A stretch of 64,000 nt of DNA, from assembly GCA_029251085.1 (NCBI GenBank), contig JAQXDZ010000066.1:24096-88095 (forward strand). Direction: 5' to 3'. The DNA comes from Mariniblastus sp. (lineage in GTDB: Bacteria > Planctomycetota > Planctomycetia > Pirellulales > Pirellulaceae). The notes under the pieces are model-generated. The model was not told where the DNA came from. It did not search any database and was given only the letters and a program-made list of their open reading frames with translations. Shown here in pieces: positions 35,984 to 44,626 of the stretch (positions within the stretch are counted from its first letter, which is position 1; every line of letters begins with the position of its first letter). A program made the position numbers and the translations under genes.

Positions 35984-38398
35984 CTATTCGTCAACCCGTT
36001 TTGAATCCAACATATAAAGGCGATTTGCACCGTGAACCCAAAATCTCTCGCCATCGCTATATAAATTACCGACCGGCGCATTCGTTCCTAAATCGACATG
36101 CACTTGCTTCAGTACCTCCGCGCGGCCATTTTTCCCCTTTAGTGACAATTGATAAATGCGATCCTCGACAGGTAAGTAAATACCTTTGGGGGTCACAACT
36201 CCACGTCCCAATGATTGACGTCCGTCAAACATCTGTTCCGTACCCCAGATCATCCGCCCCTGTCCCTTGAGATCGTAAGCCACAACAGTCTCAAATCCAC
36301 CGGCATATAACACGTCTTCGTAGACGCCAATAATATAGTCGACCTTAAATCCGACCGGGCTCATTTCCGTTCGCCAAATCAGTTCTCCCGTATTCCGGTC
36401 GAAAGCTTCAATTGAGTCAGTGTCCGAACTAAAGCAGACCATTTGTTTTCCATATGGAATAACAATGTCACTCGACCACCCATCAAAATTCAGCCGATTT
36501 ACTGTCCAACCACTTCGACGCCCAAAATTATCCGCTTGCCCAACCCTCCGATAACGCTTGGCAAATCGAACCGTCCCCGTCGCGGGGTCCAGCACAAACA
36601 CAACCCCCATCCCGCAACTGACAAATAGGTCACTTCCTTCAAGAGAAAGCTCAATCGCAGACCATGGCACCGAACCAGTTTCGGGCTCGTCGCACAAAAA
36701 CGACTGCCAAACAGTTTTACCCTCACGTTTGGGATCAAGTGCATAAATTGAAATCGCACCACCACTGTTAACGGGCACAATCACAAGGTCCCCAAACGCA
36801 ACAGGCGCGGCCATGAAACCGCCGCTTTCGAGCCATTCCGATTCGTCCGTTTCGCCGTTAAAGGCGACCGGTTCTTCCTCCGATGCTTCACGCGGCAATC
36901 TCCATAAAACACGACCAGACTCCGCGTCGTAGGCGGTCAGGAAATTCTCCCTCGTCCTCCGAAAGTTTGCATTCCACTGAGGCGCGACTTTAGGTTGCTT
37001 ATGAATATTGGAATCATCCCATGATTTACCTTCGATCGAATACGCAATGCCTTGGCAAATCGACATCTGTTGAAAAACTCGGTCGCCGAATAAGTTAATC
37101 TCTACTGCCTTCTCCGGGAACTTCGACACACCACTTGCCTGCCCAGTCACCCGACCGCCCCAATTGCGGCGAATCGTAGACATCATCATGGTTGCATCAT
37201 CTATTTGAAACGCATTCTTCCATACACTCCGCCAAGCGATCGCGGCATCCGCAGACTCCACCAAGCTATCGGCTTTGGAAAGCTCTTCAATCTTCTTGCG
37301 ATCCCAAACAGCAAGATCTGAACCGGTCTTAAAAAACAATCGATCGCCATCGATTAACAACTCGCCAGCGGGCCTCCAACTCTTGTTTCTCCAAGTATCA
37401 ATCAACCGGGTTTCCATCGCATCAAGTGTCTCGCCAACGCTCTCTCCGGAAGCTTTCCGACCGGTCAACATATTCCCCTGGACATCAGCGCTGCGGTTGT
37501 AACGTTCCTTCGGTTGGAAATAAAACTGCCAACTCGCCTCTAAGTCACCCTCCATCATCTCGTCGGGCACTGCTTGCATGACACCGTAACGATGGGAATT
37601 CCCAAGCGGCATTTGCCAATCCAGATTCACTTCGTCTCGTTCGTTAGAAACGGTCAATTCCTCGAGCGAGCGACTGACCAAAACTGCTTGATCTGAGTTA
37701 CGATCAATCGCCAACGCCTCTGCAATCGCGACCTTCGCCGCAGGCATATCCCCCAAGAACGCCTGACAAAGTGCAATTTTTGCATAGACCTCCTCCATCG
37801 GAACGGAAGGATCCGGATACTGCGTAGCGATTTTTTCAAACATCCGCCGAGCGCCGATGAAATCAAATTGATCGAGATAGATGCTGCCGAGATTAAACGC
37901 CGCTTCATCGCCAAGAGAACTAATAAAATAGTTTCGAACGACACTATTCAAAGCCGTAACATCTGCAGCGTCCACCGCTTCCGCCAAAATTTCTTTTGCG
38001 GCGGCATCGGCAATCACACGATAGGCCAACAATCCATCAGCCGGGAGCTCAGCGAGAATCGCCTCAACCTGTTCGACAAGCGAGTAATAGATTTGGCCAT
38101 CACTCGAAAACAATGCGTCGCCACTTCGGTTTAAGACGGCCTGCCAAAGCGTGCAGGCGACTCGGTACTGACCGTCATTTCGCATCCGCTCGGCTTTTTC
38201 AAGCACGTCTTCAAGTTCTGGATCTGTCTTTAACACAGCTCCCGCTTCAACCGCCTCTCCTTGCTCCGCCATTACCCCGGGCCGCCCGAAAGCGAGCTGC
38301 TTGGCAATACAATTCTCAGGAACTACCAATGCAACCAGCGACCACACACCAATGATCATGGCCACCGAAAGGGTTCTATTAATGAGCAAATTCATCAT
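35984..38398 (-). CDS. Secreted PQQ-like beta-propeller protein with TPR-like N-terminal part
   Basis: 804 residues. A signal peptide ('TLSVAMIIGVWSLVALVVPENCIA') is followed by helical repeats (about 60-250; 'FNLGSIYLDQFDFIGARRMFEKIATQYPDPS'). Then comes a beta-propeller made of PQQ-type blades: 'YDAESGRVLWRLPREA', 'LDPATGTVRFAKRY', 'FDRNTGELIWRTEM' and 'YDLKGQGRMIWGTEQ', each with the A-x-D-x-x-T/S-G-x-x-x-W pattern. BamB-like proteins use such propellers as protein-binding platforms; no quinone-binding dehydrogenase motif is evident. It lies 30 bp after the BatA-like gene in the operon, so a periplasmic scaffold for the MoxR/VWA complex is a reasonable inference. Confidence 0.82.
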   Translation of the reverse strand: MMNLLINRTLSVAMIIGVWSLVALVVPENCIAKQLAFGRPGVMAEQGEAVEAGAVLKTDPELEDVLEKAERMRNDGQYRVACTLWQAVLNRSGDALFSSDGQIYYSLVEQVEAILAELPADGLLAYRVIADAAAKEILAEAVDAADVTALNSVVRNYFISSLGDEAAFNLGSIYLDQFDFIGARRMFEKIATQYPDPSVPMEEVYAKIALCQAFLGDMPAAKVAIAEALAIDRNSDQAVLVSRSLEELTVSNERDEVNLDWQMPLGNSHRYGVMQAVPDEMMEGDLEASWQFYFQPKERYNRSADVQGNMLTGRKASGESVGETLDAMETRLIDTWRNKSWRPAGELLIDGDRLFFKTGSDLAVWDRKKIEELSKADSLVESADAAIAWRSVWKNAFQIDDATMMMSTIRRNWGGRVTGQASGVSKFPEKAVEINLFGDRVFQQMSICQGIAYSIEGKSWDDSNIHKQPKVAPQWNANFRRTRENFLTAYDAESGRVLWRLPREASEEEPVAFNGETDESEWLESGGFMAAPVAFGDLVIVPVNSGGAISIYALDPKREGKTVWQSFLCDEPETGSVPWSAIELSLEGSDLFVSCGMGVVFVLDPATGTVRFAKRYRRVGQADNFGRRSGWTVNRLNFDGWSSDIVIPYGKQMVCFSSDTDSIEAFDRNTGELIWRTEMSPVGFKVDYIIGVYEDVLYAGGFETVVAYDLKGQGRMIWGTEQMFDGRQSLGRGVVTPKGIYLPVEDRIYQLSLKGKNGRAEVLKQVHVDLGTNAPVGNLYSDGERFWVHGANRLYMLDSKRVDE

Positions 38399-38428
38399 TT
38401 AATTACCAGAATCTAATCCTGCCAAGGA

Positions 38429-40759
38429 CTATCGTTTCTTGCCCCAATACCAACCTAAAACCTGCTCAAGTACGAGCACTGCAAATAACAACAAAAGGAT
38501 TTGCAGCCAAATTTCAGTTTCTCCACCCGAAACTTGCTGACCGACCAATCCACCCGCTGCAACCATTGTTACCTTTTCGCCCAAAAAGTCACCTTCCAGA
38601 GCACTCGCTGGAATACGTTTCAACTGGCTTTCCCGCGGGTCAACATTGGCCGCAAACAACACCATTTCCTCTTCACCGGTATGGCGACTCAAACCCAATT
38701 CGTAAAACCCCCGCCGCTGGACACCATCGAAATTCACTCGATATAAAACGCTTGCCCCGTCATCTGCCGCGTCGCCATCCTCAGAACTGGAATTCGGCTC
38801 AGAGTCCGACTTAACATTCGGTTTGGCGATCGATTCCACTTTCTCATTTTGGGGATCCCGCAGGCTGACTCGGCTATCGTAAGCTGACATGTCAACCGGA
38901 TAGGAAACCTCACCTCCCAACTCAACGACGCCCTCCTCCGCCCCCGAACCCACCAAGTAATCGACCAGGTCGATCATGACCGGAGGAAAGGTTGGGCTAC
39001 TTGGCCACATTGTCCAGTCGCCATCGCCTGGGATTGTAAACACAATGACATTCCCCGCGCCGTAACTTAAATCAACCATCGCAGGAGAATTATCTTTATC
39101 GCTCAGCCGGAGCGGAACAGACAGTGTCTTCCCAATCAAATCCGAATTCAGATTGGAAGTCCACCAACTAAACACATCGACATTGGACAAACTCGAGGCA
39201 TCGCTCTCCACGACCACCTTCAGCGCCGGGTGGATCTGTGGATCAATTTCGAAATTGACCCACTTTGACATGGTTGGATCCCCCATCATGCGATCCAAAG
39301 CCAGCGGCGAAAGACCCTCGCCACTTTGATAGAACGTATCGTTGAAGGTACTGGCACGAACTCGATTCCCAGGCATGAAAACAAGAGCACCACCATCTTC
39401 AACCCACTGCTCAAGAGACTTCACGCGATCGGTTGAAGCTTCGTCGACGTTGCAGAGAAAGATAACTTCAAAATCCGAAAGCGATTCCGACTCCAATTCG
39501 CTGGCGGTCACCACTTTCATGTTCATCCCGGTACCGGCCACCTGAAGACTTCGCAAATAATGCGTTTCACTTCGCTCCGAAGCAGACGATGGATCTCCAT
39601 CCACCAATAGAACAGAAATCCCATCTTTCACGCGCGAAGCATAATAGCCAACACTGTCCTCTAGCAACTGGTCTGCTGCCAGCCCCTCTTCTCCGAGTGA
39701 TTGGCGATCAATCTCTGCCTTCACGCGATAACTCTTAAACCGCGGCTTGACCTGACCACCCTCCAACATTTCTGAATCGTCACTCTCTTCCGAAGGGAAC
39801 ACATAGCGAAATGCAAGCTCGGTCTCCTGCCCTGGAGCAAGCGAGGGAATCACTTCATAGTCCGGCTGGCCGTCATCTATCTGCAGCAAGACCCGAACTT
39901 GATTGACTGTCTGCGTCCCATAATTTGCAACCGAAACATTAAATTGAATCACCTTATCCGCGACTTGAAGGTTCCCCGGACGCACGCCGGTAATCGCAAG
40001 GTTTTGATCATTCGCCCCCCCAACATCGACGAGAAAACAATCGATCGCTTGTTCAGAAATATCCGTCAACAATCGGTTAGGTGCCGAATCAGTATCGGCA
40101 TTGAGTGCATTAAACCAATCCCGCTCACGCATATCAGAAAATGCGTAAACAATCCGCCCGCCCGCTTCCCGCTGCCCACTGACGTATCGCTTGAGTTCAA
40201 GCAAAGACACCGTGTAATCCGCACTCGAATCGGCACACTCTAGATCATCGATCGCCTCAACGAGCGAGGGCAGTGTACTCTTCGTCAACGGCTCATTAGC
40301 CAAGAGCGGTTGCTCGGGATTACTGGTCAACATCAGCGTCAACCAATCTTCCGTGCGATCCGATTCAGCCAGCTCACCGAGCATCTCTTTAATCTGACGC
40401 TTCGTCACATCAAACGCTGGCTCCGCATCCAACAAAACTCTCTGACTTAGCGAATCGTCAACCAGAATCACCCGCTCAATCTTCTGCGCTTGCTGCAGAA
40501 CACGAGTGACACTCGAAGGGAGGAAGGGGCGAGAAAACATCAACGCCACCAATAGCATCGCAAGACAACGCAACATCAATAAAATAAAGTTTTCAAGCTG
40601 TACGCGTCGTCGGTTTTTCTTGTCAGCTTCGAACAAAAAATCCATCGCTGCCCACTGGACGACCTTAAATCGCCGCTTATTAAGCAGATGAATAATGATG
40701 GGGGACGCGATCGCGAGACCACCCAACAACATCCATGGATTTAAAAACCAACTTAACAT
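38429..40759 (-). CDS. BatA-domain membrane protein with VWA-like and CARDB-like regions
   Basis: 776 residues. The N-terminus 'SWFLNPWMLLGGLAIASPIIIHLLNKRRFKVVQWAAMDFL' is the BatA N-terminal domain, with a second helix at 'NFILLMLRCLAMLLVALMF'. A MIDAS-type 'VILVDDSLSQR' follows, then a CARDB-type beta-sandwich ('LAITGVRPGNLQVADKVIQFNVSVANYGTQTVNQVRVLLQIDDGQ'), a GATase-like stretch ('LSDFEVIFLCNVDEAS') and a C-terminal helix ('IWLQILLLLFAVLVLEQVLGWYWG'). It spans the membrane at both ends. It sits between the DUF58 gene (110 bp upstream) and the PQQ gene. It probably forms part of the aerotolerance-type Bat machinery. Confidence 0.85.
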   Translation of the reverse strand: MLSWFLNPWMLLGGLAIASPIIIHLLNKRRFKVVQWAAMDFLFEADKKNRRRVQLENFILLMLRCLAMLLVALMFSRPFLPSSVTRVLQQAQKIERVILVDDSLSQRVLLDAEPAFDVTKRQIKEMLGELAESDRTEDWLTLMLTSNPEQPLLANEPLTKSTLPSLVEAIDDLECADSSADYTVSLLELKRYVSGQREAGGRIVYAFSDMRERDWFNALNADTDSAPNRLLTDISEQAIDCFLVDVGGANDQNLAITGVRPGNLQVADKVIQFNVSVANYGTQTVNQVRVLLQIDDGQPDYEVIPSLAPGQETELAFRYVFPSEESDDSEMLEGGQVKPRFKSYRVKAEIDRQSLGEEGLAADQLLEDSVGYYASRVKDGISVLLVDGDPSSASERSETHYLRSLQVAGTGMNMKVVTASELESESLSDFEVIFLCNVDEASTDRVKSLEQWVEDGGALVFMPGNRVRASTFNDTFYQSGEGLSPLALDRMMGDPTMSKWVNFEIDPQIHPALKVVVESDASSLSNVDVFSWWTSNLNSDLIGKTLSVPLRLSDKDNSPAMVDLSYGAGNVIVFTIPGDGDWTMWPSSPTFPPVMIDLVDYLVGSGAEEGVVELGGEVSYPVDMSAYDSRVSLRDPQNEKVESIAKPNVKSDSEPNSSSEDGDAADDGASVLYRVNFDGVQRRGFYELGLSRHTGEEEMVLFAANVDPRESQLKRIPASALEGDFLGEKVTMVAAGGLVGQQVSGGETEIWLQILLLLFAVLVLEQVLGWYWGKKR

Positions 40760-40869
40760 CTTTGTCTTTTCCTTTTGTCGCCCGCGTCACCCGAACAAAT
40801 ACTTACTGTGCTCAAAGTGAACCATAAAATATATCGCTTACCTCTGGCAGCCCGCCGAGGCAATTACCG

Positions 40870-41787
40870 TTAGAGATTCTTCCTTCGTGACTTTGCCCGG
40901 AAATTGAGATAGCTCGAGAGCACCCCATCCAAAGGCTTGGAGGTGTCAAGCAAAACGTGATCAACCCCCGCCGTCGCACAAACCTTCTTGACTCGTGTCA
41001 TATAACGATCCACCGCTTCCATATACGACTTCCGCAACGAACGTGGTTCAGCATGCAATTCTCCAGCAGACTCCATTCCCTGAAAAAGAGTATTGTCTTG
41101 AAACGGAAACTCCAACTCGTCGTGATGCATGACATGAAAAACAACGACCTCGTGACGTCGCAAGCGAAACTGCGCTAACGCTTTTGCCAGCTCCTCCGGG
41201 TCGACGAACAAGTCGGAAAACAAAGCAATGACACCGCGTTTCCGAATCTGTGACCCCAAGGCAATAAACGGATCACTGACATCCGTAGTACTTGCCGGTT
41301 CAGTCTGCTCAAGTTCATGAAGCAGCATTTTCAAATGGGACGGATGAGACGATGATTTCAAATTCTTATCAATTTTATCACTGTACAAAACCAAACCAAC
41401 AGAATCCTGCTGCTGCTGCATCAAGTACCCTAAACTCGCAGCCGCCGTTGCAGCATAATCAAACTTACTCCAACCCGTTTCCTCGCCGTAGCGCATTGAC
41501 TTACTGGAATCGACGATGAGGTGACACTTCAGATTGGTCTCCTCCTCATATTCCTTAATGTACAGGCGGTCAGTTTTAGACCAGACTTTCCAGTCGATAT
41601 GCCGCAAATCGTCGCCCGGCGAATACTCACGATGAGCAGCGAATTCGATTGCGAATCCATTAAACGGACTACGATGCTGTCCAGATATAAAGCCCTCAAC
41701 AACCAACCGGGCGCGAACCTCTAGACGTTTGATTTTATCGAGTGTCTTCGGATCCAGATATTTGTTTGCTGGACTGTCAGTCGCCAT
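40870..41787 (-). CDS. DUF58 family protein
   Basis: 305 residues. 'FNGFAIEFAAHREYSPGDDLRHIDWKVWSKTDRLYIKEYEEETNLKCHLIVDSSKSM' is the DUF58 signature, overlapping a VWA-like domain with a MIDAS 'DSSKSM'. These proteins are constant partners of MoxR ATPases and are thought to be their clients. It starts 84 bp after the moxR gene. No transmembrane helix is visible, so it should be cytoplasmic or peripheral. Confidence 0.92.
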   Translation of the reverse strand: MATDSPANKYLDPKTLDKIKRLEVRARLVVEGFISGQHRSPFNGFAIEFAAHREYSPGDDLRHIDWKVWSKTDRLYIKEYEEETNLKCHLIVDSSKSMRYGEETGWSKFDYAATAAASLGYLMQQQQDSVGLVLYSDKIDKNLKSSSHPSHLKMLLHELEQTEPASTTDVSDPFIALGSQIRKRGVIALFSDLFVDPEELAKALAQFRLRRHEVVVFHVMHHDELEFPFQDNTLFQGMESAGELHAEPRSLRKSYMEAVDRYMTRVKKVCATAGVDHVLLDTSKPLDGVLSSYLNFRAKSRRKNL

Positions 41788-41871
41788 AAACGATCATTCT
41801 TTTGAAATAAGCAATTAATTTTCAAGAGGTATTCACTCAGCCCAAGGCCGAATTTCAACTCAAGGCCTCAC

Positions 41872-42942
41872 TCAACTAAACGCTTTTACAAGCTCAGGCG
41901 AGATTTGATCTCCTTCACTGCGCTCCGGAATTTCATCGAGAAGACGGTCAATAATGTCATCCGACGTCACGCCCGTTGAATCCGCGTTGAAATTTGTAAT
42001 TACTCGATGCCGCAGAACCGGTTTGGCTACCGCTCGCAGATCCTCGGTAGTTGCGTAACTTCTCCCCTCAAGTACCGCCCTGGCTTTCGCACCCAAAAGA
42101 AGGTTCTGAACACCGCGCGGACCCGCACCCCACGAAATTGCCTCTTTCACAAACTCTGGACAGTCATCCTCAAGCACTCTCGTCGCCCGGACAATCCGCA
42201 GGGCGAAGTGAATCAAATGAGGGGCAACTGGAACGCGACGAACCAGTTGCTGTAATCGCAGAATATCCTCACCGGACAAAACCTGCTCCACGTTGTGATT
42301 TACATCCGCAGTTGTCGTCGCAGCAATCTGAAACTCTTCTTCATAGCTCGGATACTTCACAAATATCTTGAACATGAATCGATCTTGCTGAGCCTCTGGA
42401 AGTGTATAAGTTCCTTCCTGCTCGATTGGGTTTTGCGTCGCAAGCACAAAGAACGGCGCCGGCAATTGATTTCTCTCACCACCGATCGTCACTTGTTTCT
42501 CCTGCATCGCCTCAAGCAACGCAGCCTGAGTTTTAGGCGGGGTTCGATTAATCTCATCCGCCAGCACGATGTTGGCAAACACAGGACCCTTCAGGAATTT
42601 AAACTCGCGCTTGCCAGATGCCTTGTCCTCCTGGATGACTTCCGTTCCTACAATATCACTCGGCATCAAGTCAGGCGTGAACTGAATACGGTTAAAGTCA
42701 AGATTTAGCGTTTCTGCCAATGTGCTGACCATGAGTGTCTTCGCCAAACCCGGCACACCTTCCAGCAAACAATGGCCTTGCGCAAAAATCGCGATCATCA
42801 ATTGCTCGATCACTTCGTTTTGACCAACAATGACTTTACCCAACTGCTCGCGAACCGCTCGATAAGATTCACTCAGTTTTTCCAGTGCCTTAATATCGTC
42901 GCCACTCAGTTCAGCTTGGCCACCAGAAACACGATCGTTCAT
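41872..42942 (-). CDS. moxR: MoxR-family AAA+ ATPase
   Basis: 356 residues from the ATG at 42942; the ORF track extends 26 codons upstream through an unlikely leader. Walker A '[10 protein letters not shown]', Walker B '[30 protein letters not shown]', sensor 1 '[25 protein letters not shown]' and the lid domain '[20 protein letters not shown]' are all present. MoxR ATPases act as chaperones that load cofactors or activate VWA-containing partners. It heads a unit of eight genes on the same strand. The first gene on the opposite strand (43595) also carries a VWA domain, which fits a shared function. Confidence 0.95.
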   Translation of the reverse strand: MNDRVSGGQAELSGDDIKALEKLSESYRAVREQLGKVIVGQNEVIEQLMIAIFAQGHCLLEGVPGLAKTLMVSTLAETLNLDFNRIQFTPDLMPSDIVGTEVIQEDKASGKREFKFLKGPVFANIVLADEINRTPPKTQAALLEAMQEKQVTIGGERNQLPAPFFVLATQNPIEQEGTYTLPEAQQDRFMFKIFVKYPSYEEEFQIAATTTADVNHNVEQVLSGEDILRLQQLVRRVPVAPHLIHFALRIVRATRVLEDDCPEFVKEAISWGAGPRGVQNLLLGAKARAVLEGRSYATTEDLRAVAKPVLRHRVITNFNADSTGVTSDDIIDRLLDEIPERSEGDQISPELVKAFS

Positions 42943-43594
42943 ACTATTTTCCTGACTCGGTAATAAAATTTTAAAAAACGGAAGTCCATTTCGCGGAAGC
43001 CCCACCCCTCTCAGCCACAACCGCTATTTCACTGACCGGATTGCCGGACAGATCCCTGCGATTTAAAGTTTCAATGCAATTCGACTGCAACTAAACAACT
43101 GACAAAGTGCTGACTCAATCCCTCGCGAAACCCCTTCGGTTTGCCGCCGTTTTTGTATCTTAACAAAAAGTTGATTCGTCCCGCTAAAACCTTGGCGAGT
43201 GGAGGCGCATTTACCCAACACACTCACTTCGATTAGACTCTGATTCTAACCGATGAGTGGGCTAGTGTTCCACCTTCCATTCAAAAGGTATCCAAAACTT
43301 CGCTTCTTTCCAAATGTTTCATTATTTTGACCAATTGCGAATTTTTTTCCGAACCGCTCGAATAACTGTCCAGCAATTTGAAATTTCCACTCTTTGCGGG
43401 ATAGCTAACCAAACTAAGCGTCGACCTATAAGAATAAGAAGCCAAAAATTAGTATTCCGAGTTCATTCTCGCCACAATTACGATTAAGCGATTGCTTCCC
43501 CACGAAACCGTGGAGCTAATTAATTCGATTGACCACCTTGAAATCCGGCTCACGGTAAAAAACCGAATCAACTCTCAACTAAAATAATGCCTTC
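42943..43594. other. Divergent intergenic region between moxR and the VWA gene
   Basis: About 650 bp between divergent starts, one of the longest gaps in the window. It must hold promoters for the moxR operon and the VWA/module pair. I see no ORF with coding character, no RNA gene signature and no clear repeat. The AT-rich stretch at 43300-43450 is the most likely promoter-bearing part. Confidence 0.45.
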
Positions 43595-44626
43595 ATGGTC
43601 GAACAAACCACAATCCAGCCACCGCACCAAAAATGGCGCCCTCTGGGAATGTCGCTTTTGACCCACAGCTTATTAGTAATTCTCTTTGTAATTTTTGGTA
43701 TTTTTGCAACAACTCCCCAACCTGAAGCAGGGAAACTGCGGCGAGCGGGCGTTGTTTTAGCCGTTCAATCTGACACCGACGCCACCGAATACCTCGACGA
43801 ATCTGATTTCCCCGAAGAAAGCCAGGCAGAATCCCAGACTAACCAATCGGACCCGTCTGCCCTACCGCCTCCCGCCATGGCTGCCCCGCAGAAAACTCCC
43901 GACATCCCTGAACTTGCCGGGCCCCCCGCCGTACCCGAGGCTCTCACCGATGCCAACGATATGTCTGAATCAATCAAACGAGGCACTGCCGATTCCCATT
44001 ACGAACTTTCCAAAGATGACCTGAAACTAATCGCTGCCGATCAAAAACTAATTAAATCCCGAGCTCCCGTCGGCGACCCGACTACGATTAGTGTCTTTGG
44101 AAGTGGAGGTGTTTCGGGAAGGTCTTTTGTCTTTCTGATCGACAGATCCTTTAGCATGGGCACTCAGGGCCTTGGGGTAATTGAGGCGGCAAGACAAGAA
44201 CTTGCTAAAGCTATCAATCAACTGGAACCGTATCACAAGTTTCAAATCGTTGGCTACCACCAACGAACCCACACGATGCTTCGACGCCAATTACTTGCGG
44301 CCAGTGAAACCAATAAAGCAAAAGTGCCAGAGCACATTCGCAGCATGGCTGCTTTCGGATCTACAAATCATGAAAACGGAATGTTTGCTGCCCTTGCATT
44401 TAAACCCGATGCGATCATTTTCATGACCGACGGAGGCTATCCCGAGCTTAACAGTGGCCAATTAAAAACGATACAGAAGCTCGCTCCTTCAGGATGCGAG
44501 ATCCACTGCATTCAATTCGGAATTGGCCCGTTACAATCCACAACGAATTTCATGACCAAACTTGCACAACAAAACGATGGATCTTTCCGCTATATTGATG
44601 TGTCCAAATGGAAACAAGAAAACTAG
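43595..44626 (+). CDS. Membrane-anchored VWA-domain protein
   Basis: 343 residues. One transmembrane helix ('PLGMSLLTHSLLVILFVIFGIFATTP') is preceded by a short cytoplasmic tail. A Pro/Asp/Glu-rich linker (about 55-150) leads to a VWA domain (about 165-335) with MIDAS 'VFLIDRSFSMG' and the late strand 'DAIIFMTDGGYPEL'. The single N-terminal anchor puts the VWA domain in the periplasm. It is divergent from moxR, so it may be another client or partner of the MoxR system. It overlaps the next gene by about 29 bp if that gene starts at 44598. Confidence 0.85.
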   Translation: MVEQTTIQPPHQKWRPLGMSLLTHSLLVILFVIFGIFATTPQPEAGKLRRAGVVLAVQSDTDATEYLDESDFPEESQAESQTNQSDPSALPPPAMAAPQKTPDIPELAGPPAVPEALTDANDMSESIKRGTADSHYELSKDDLKLIAADQKLIKSRAPVGDPTTISVFGSGGVSGRSFVFLIDRSFSMGTQGLGVIEAARQELAKAINQLEPYHKFQIVGYHQRTHTMLRRQLLAASETNKAKVPEHIRSMAAFGSTNHENGMFAALAFKPDAIIFMTDGGYPELNSGQLKTIQKLAPSGCEIHCIQFGIGPLQSTTNFMTKLAQQNDGSFRYIDVSKWKQEN

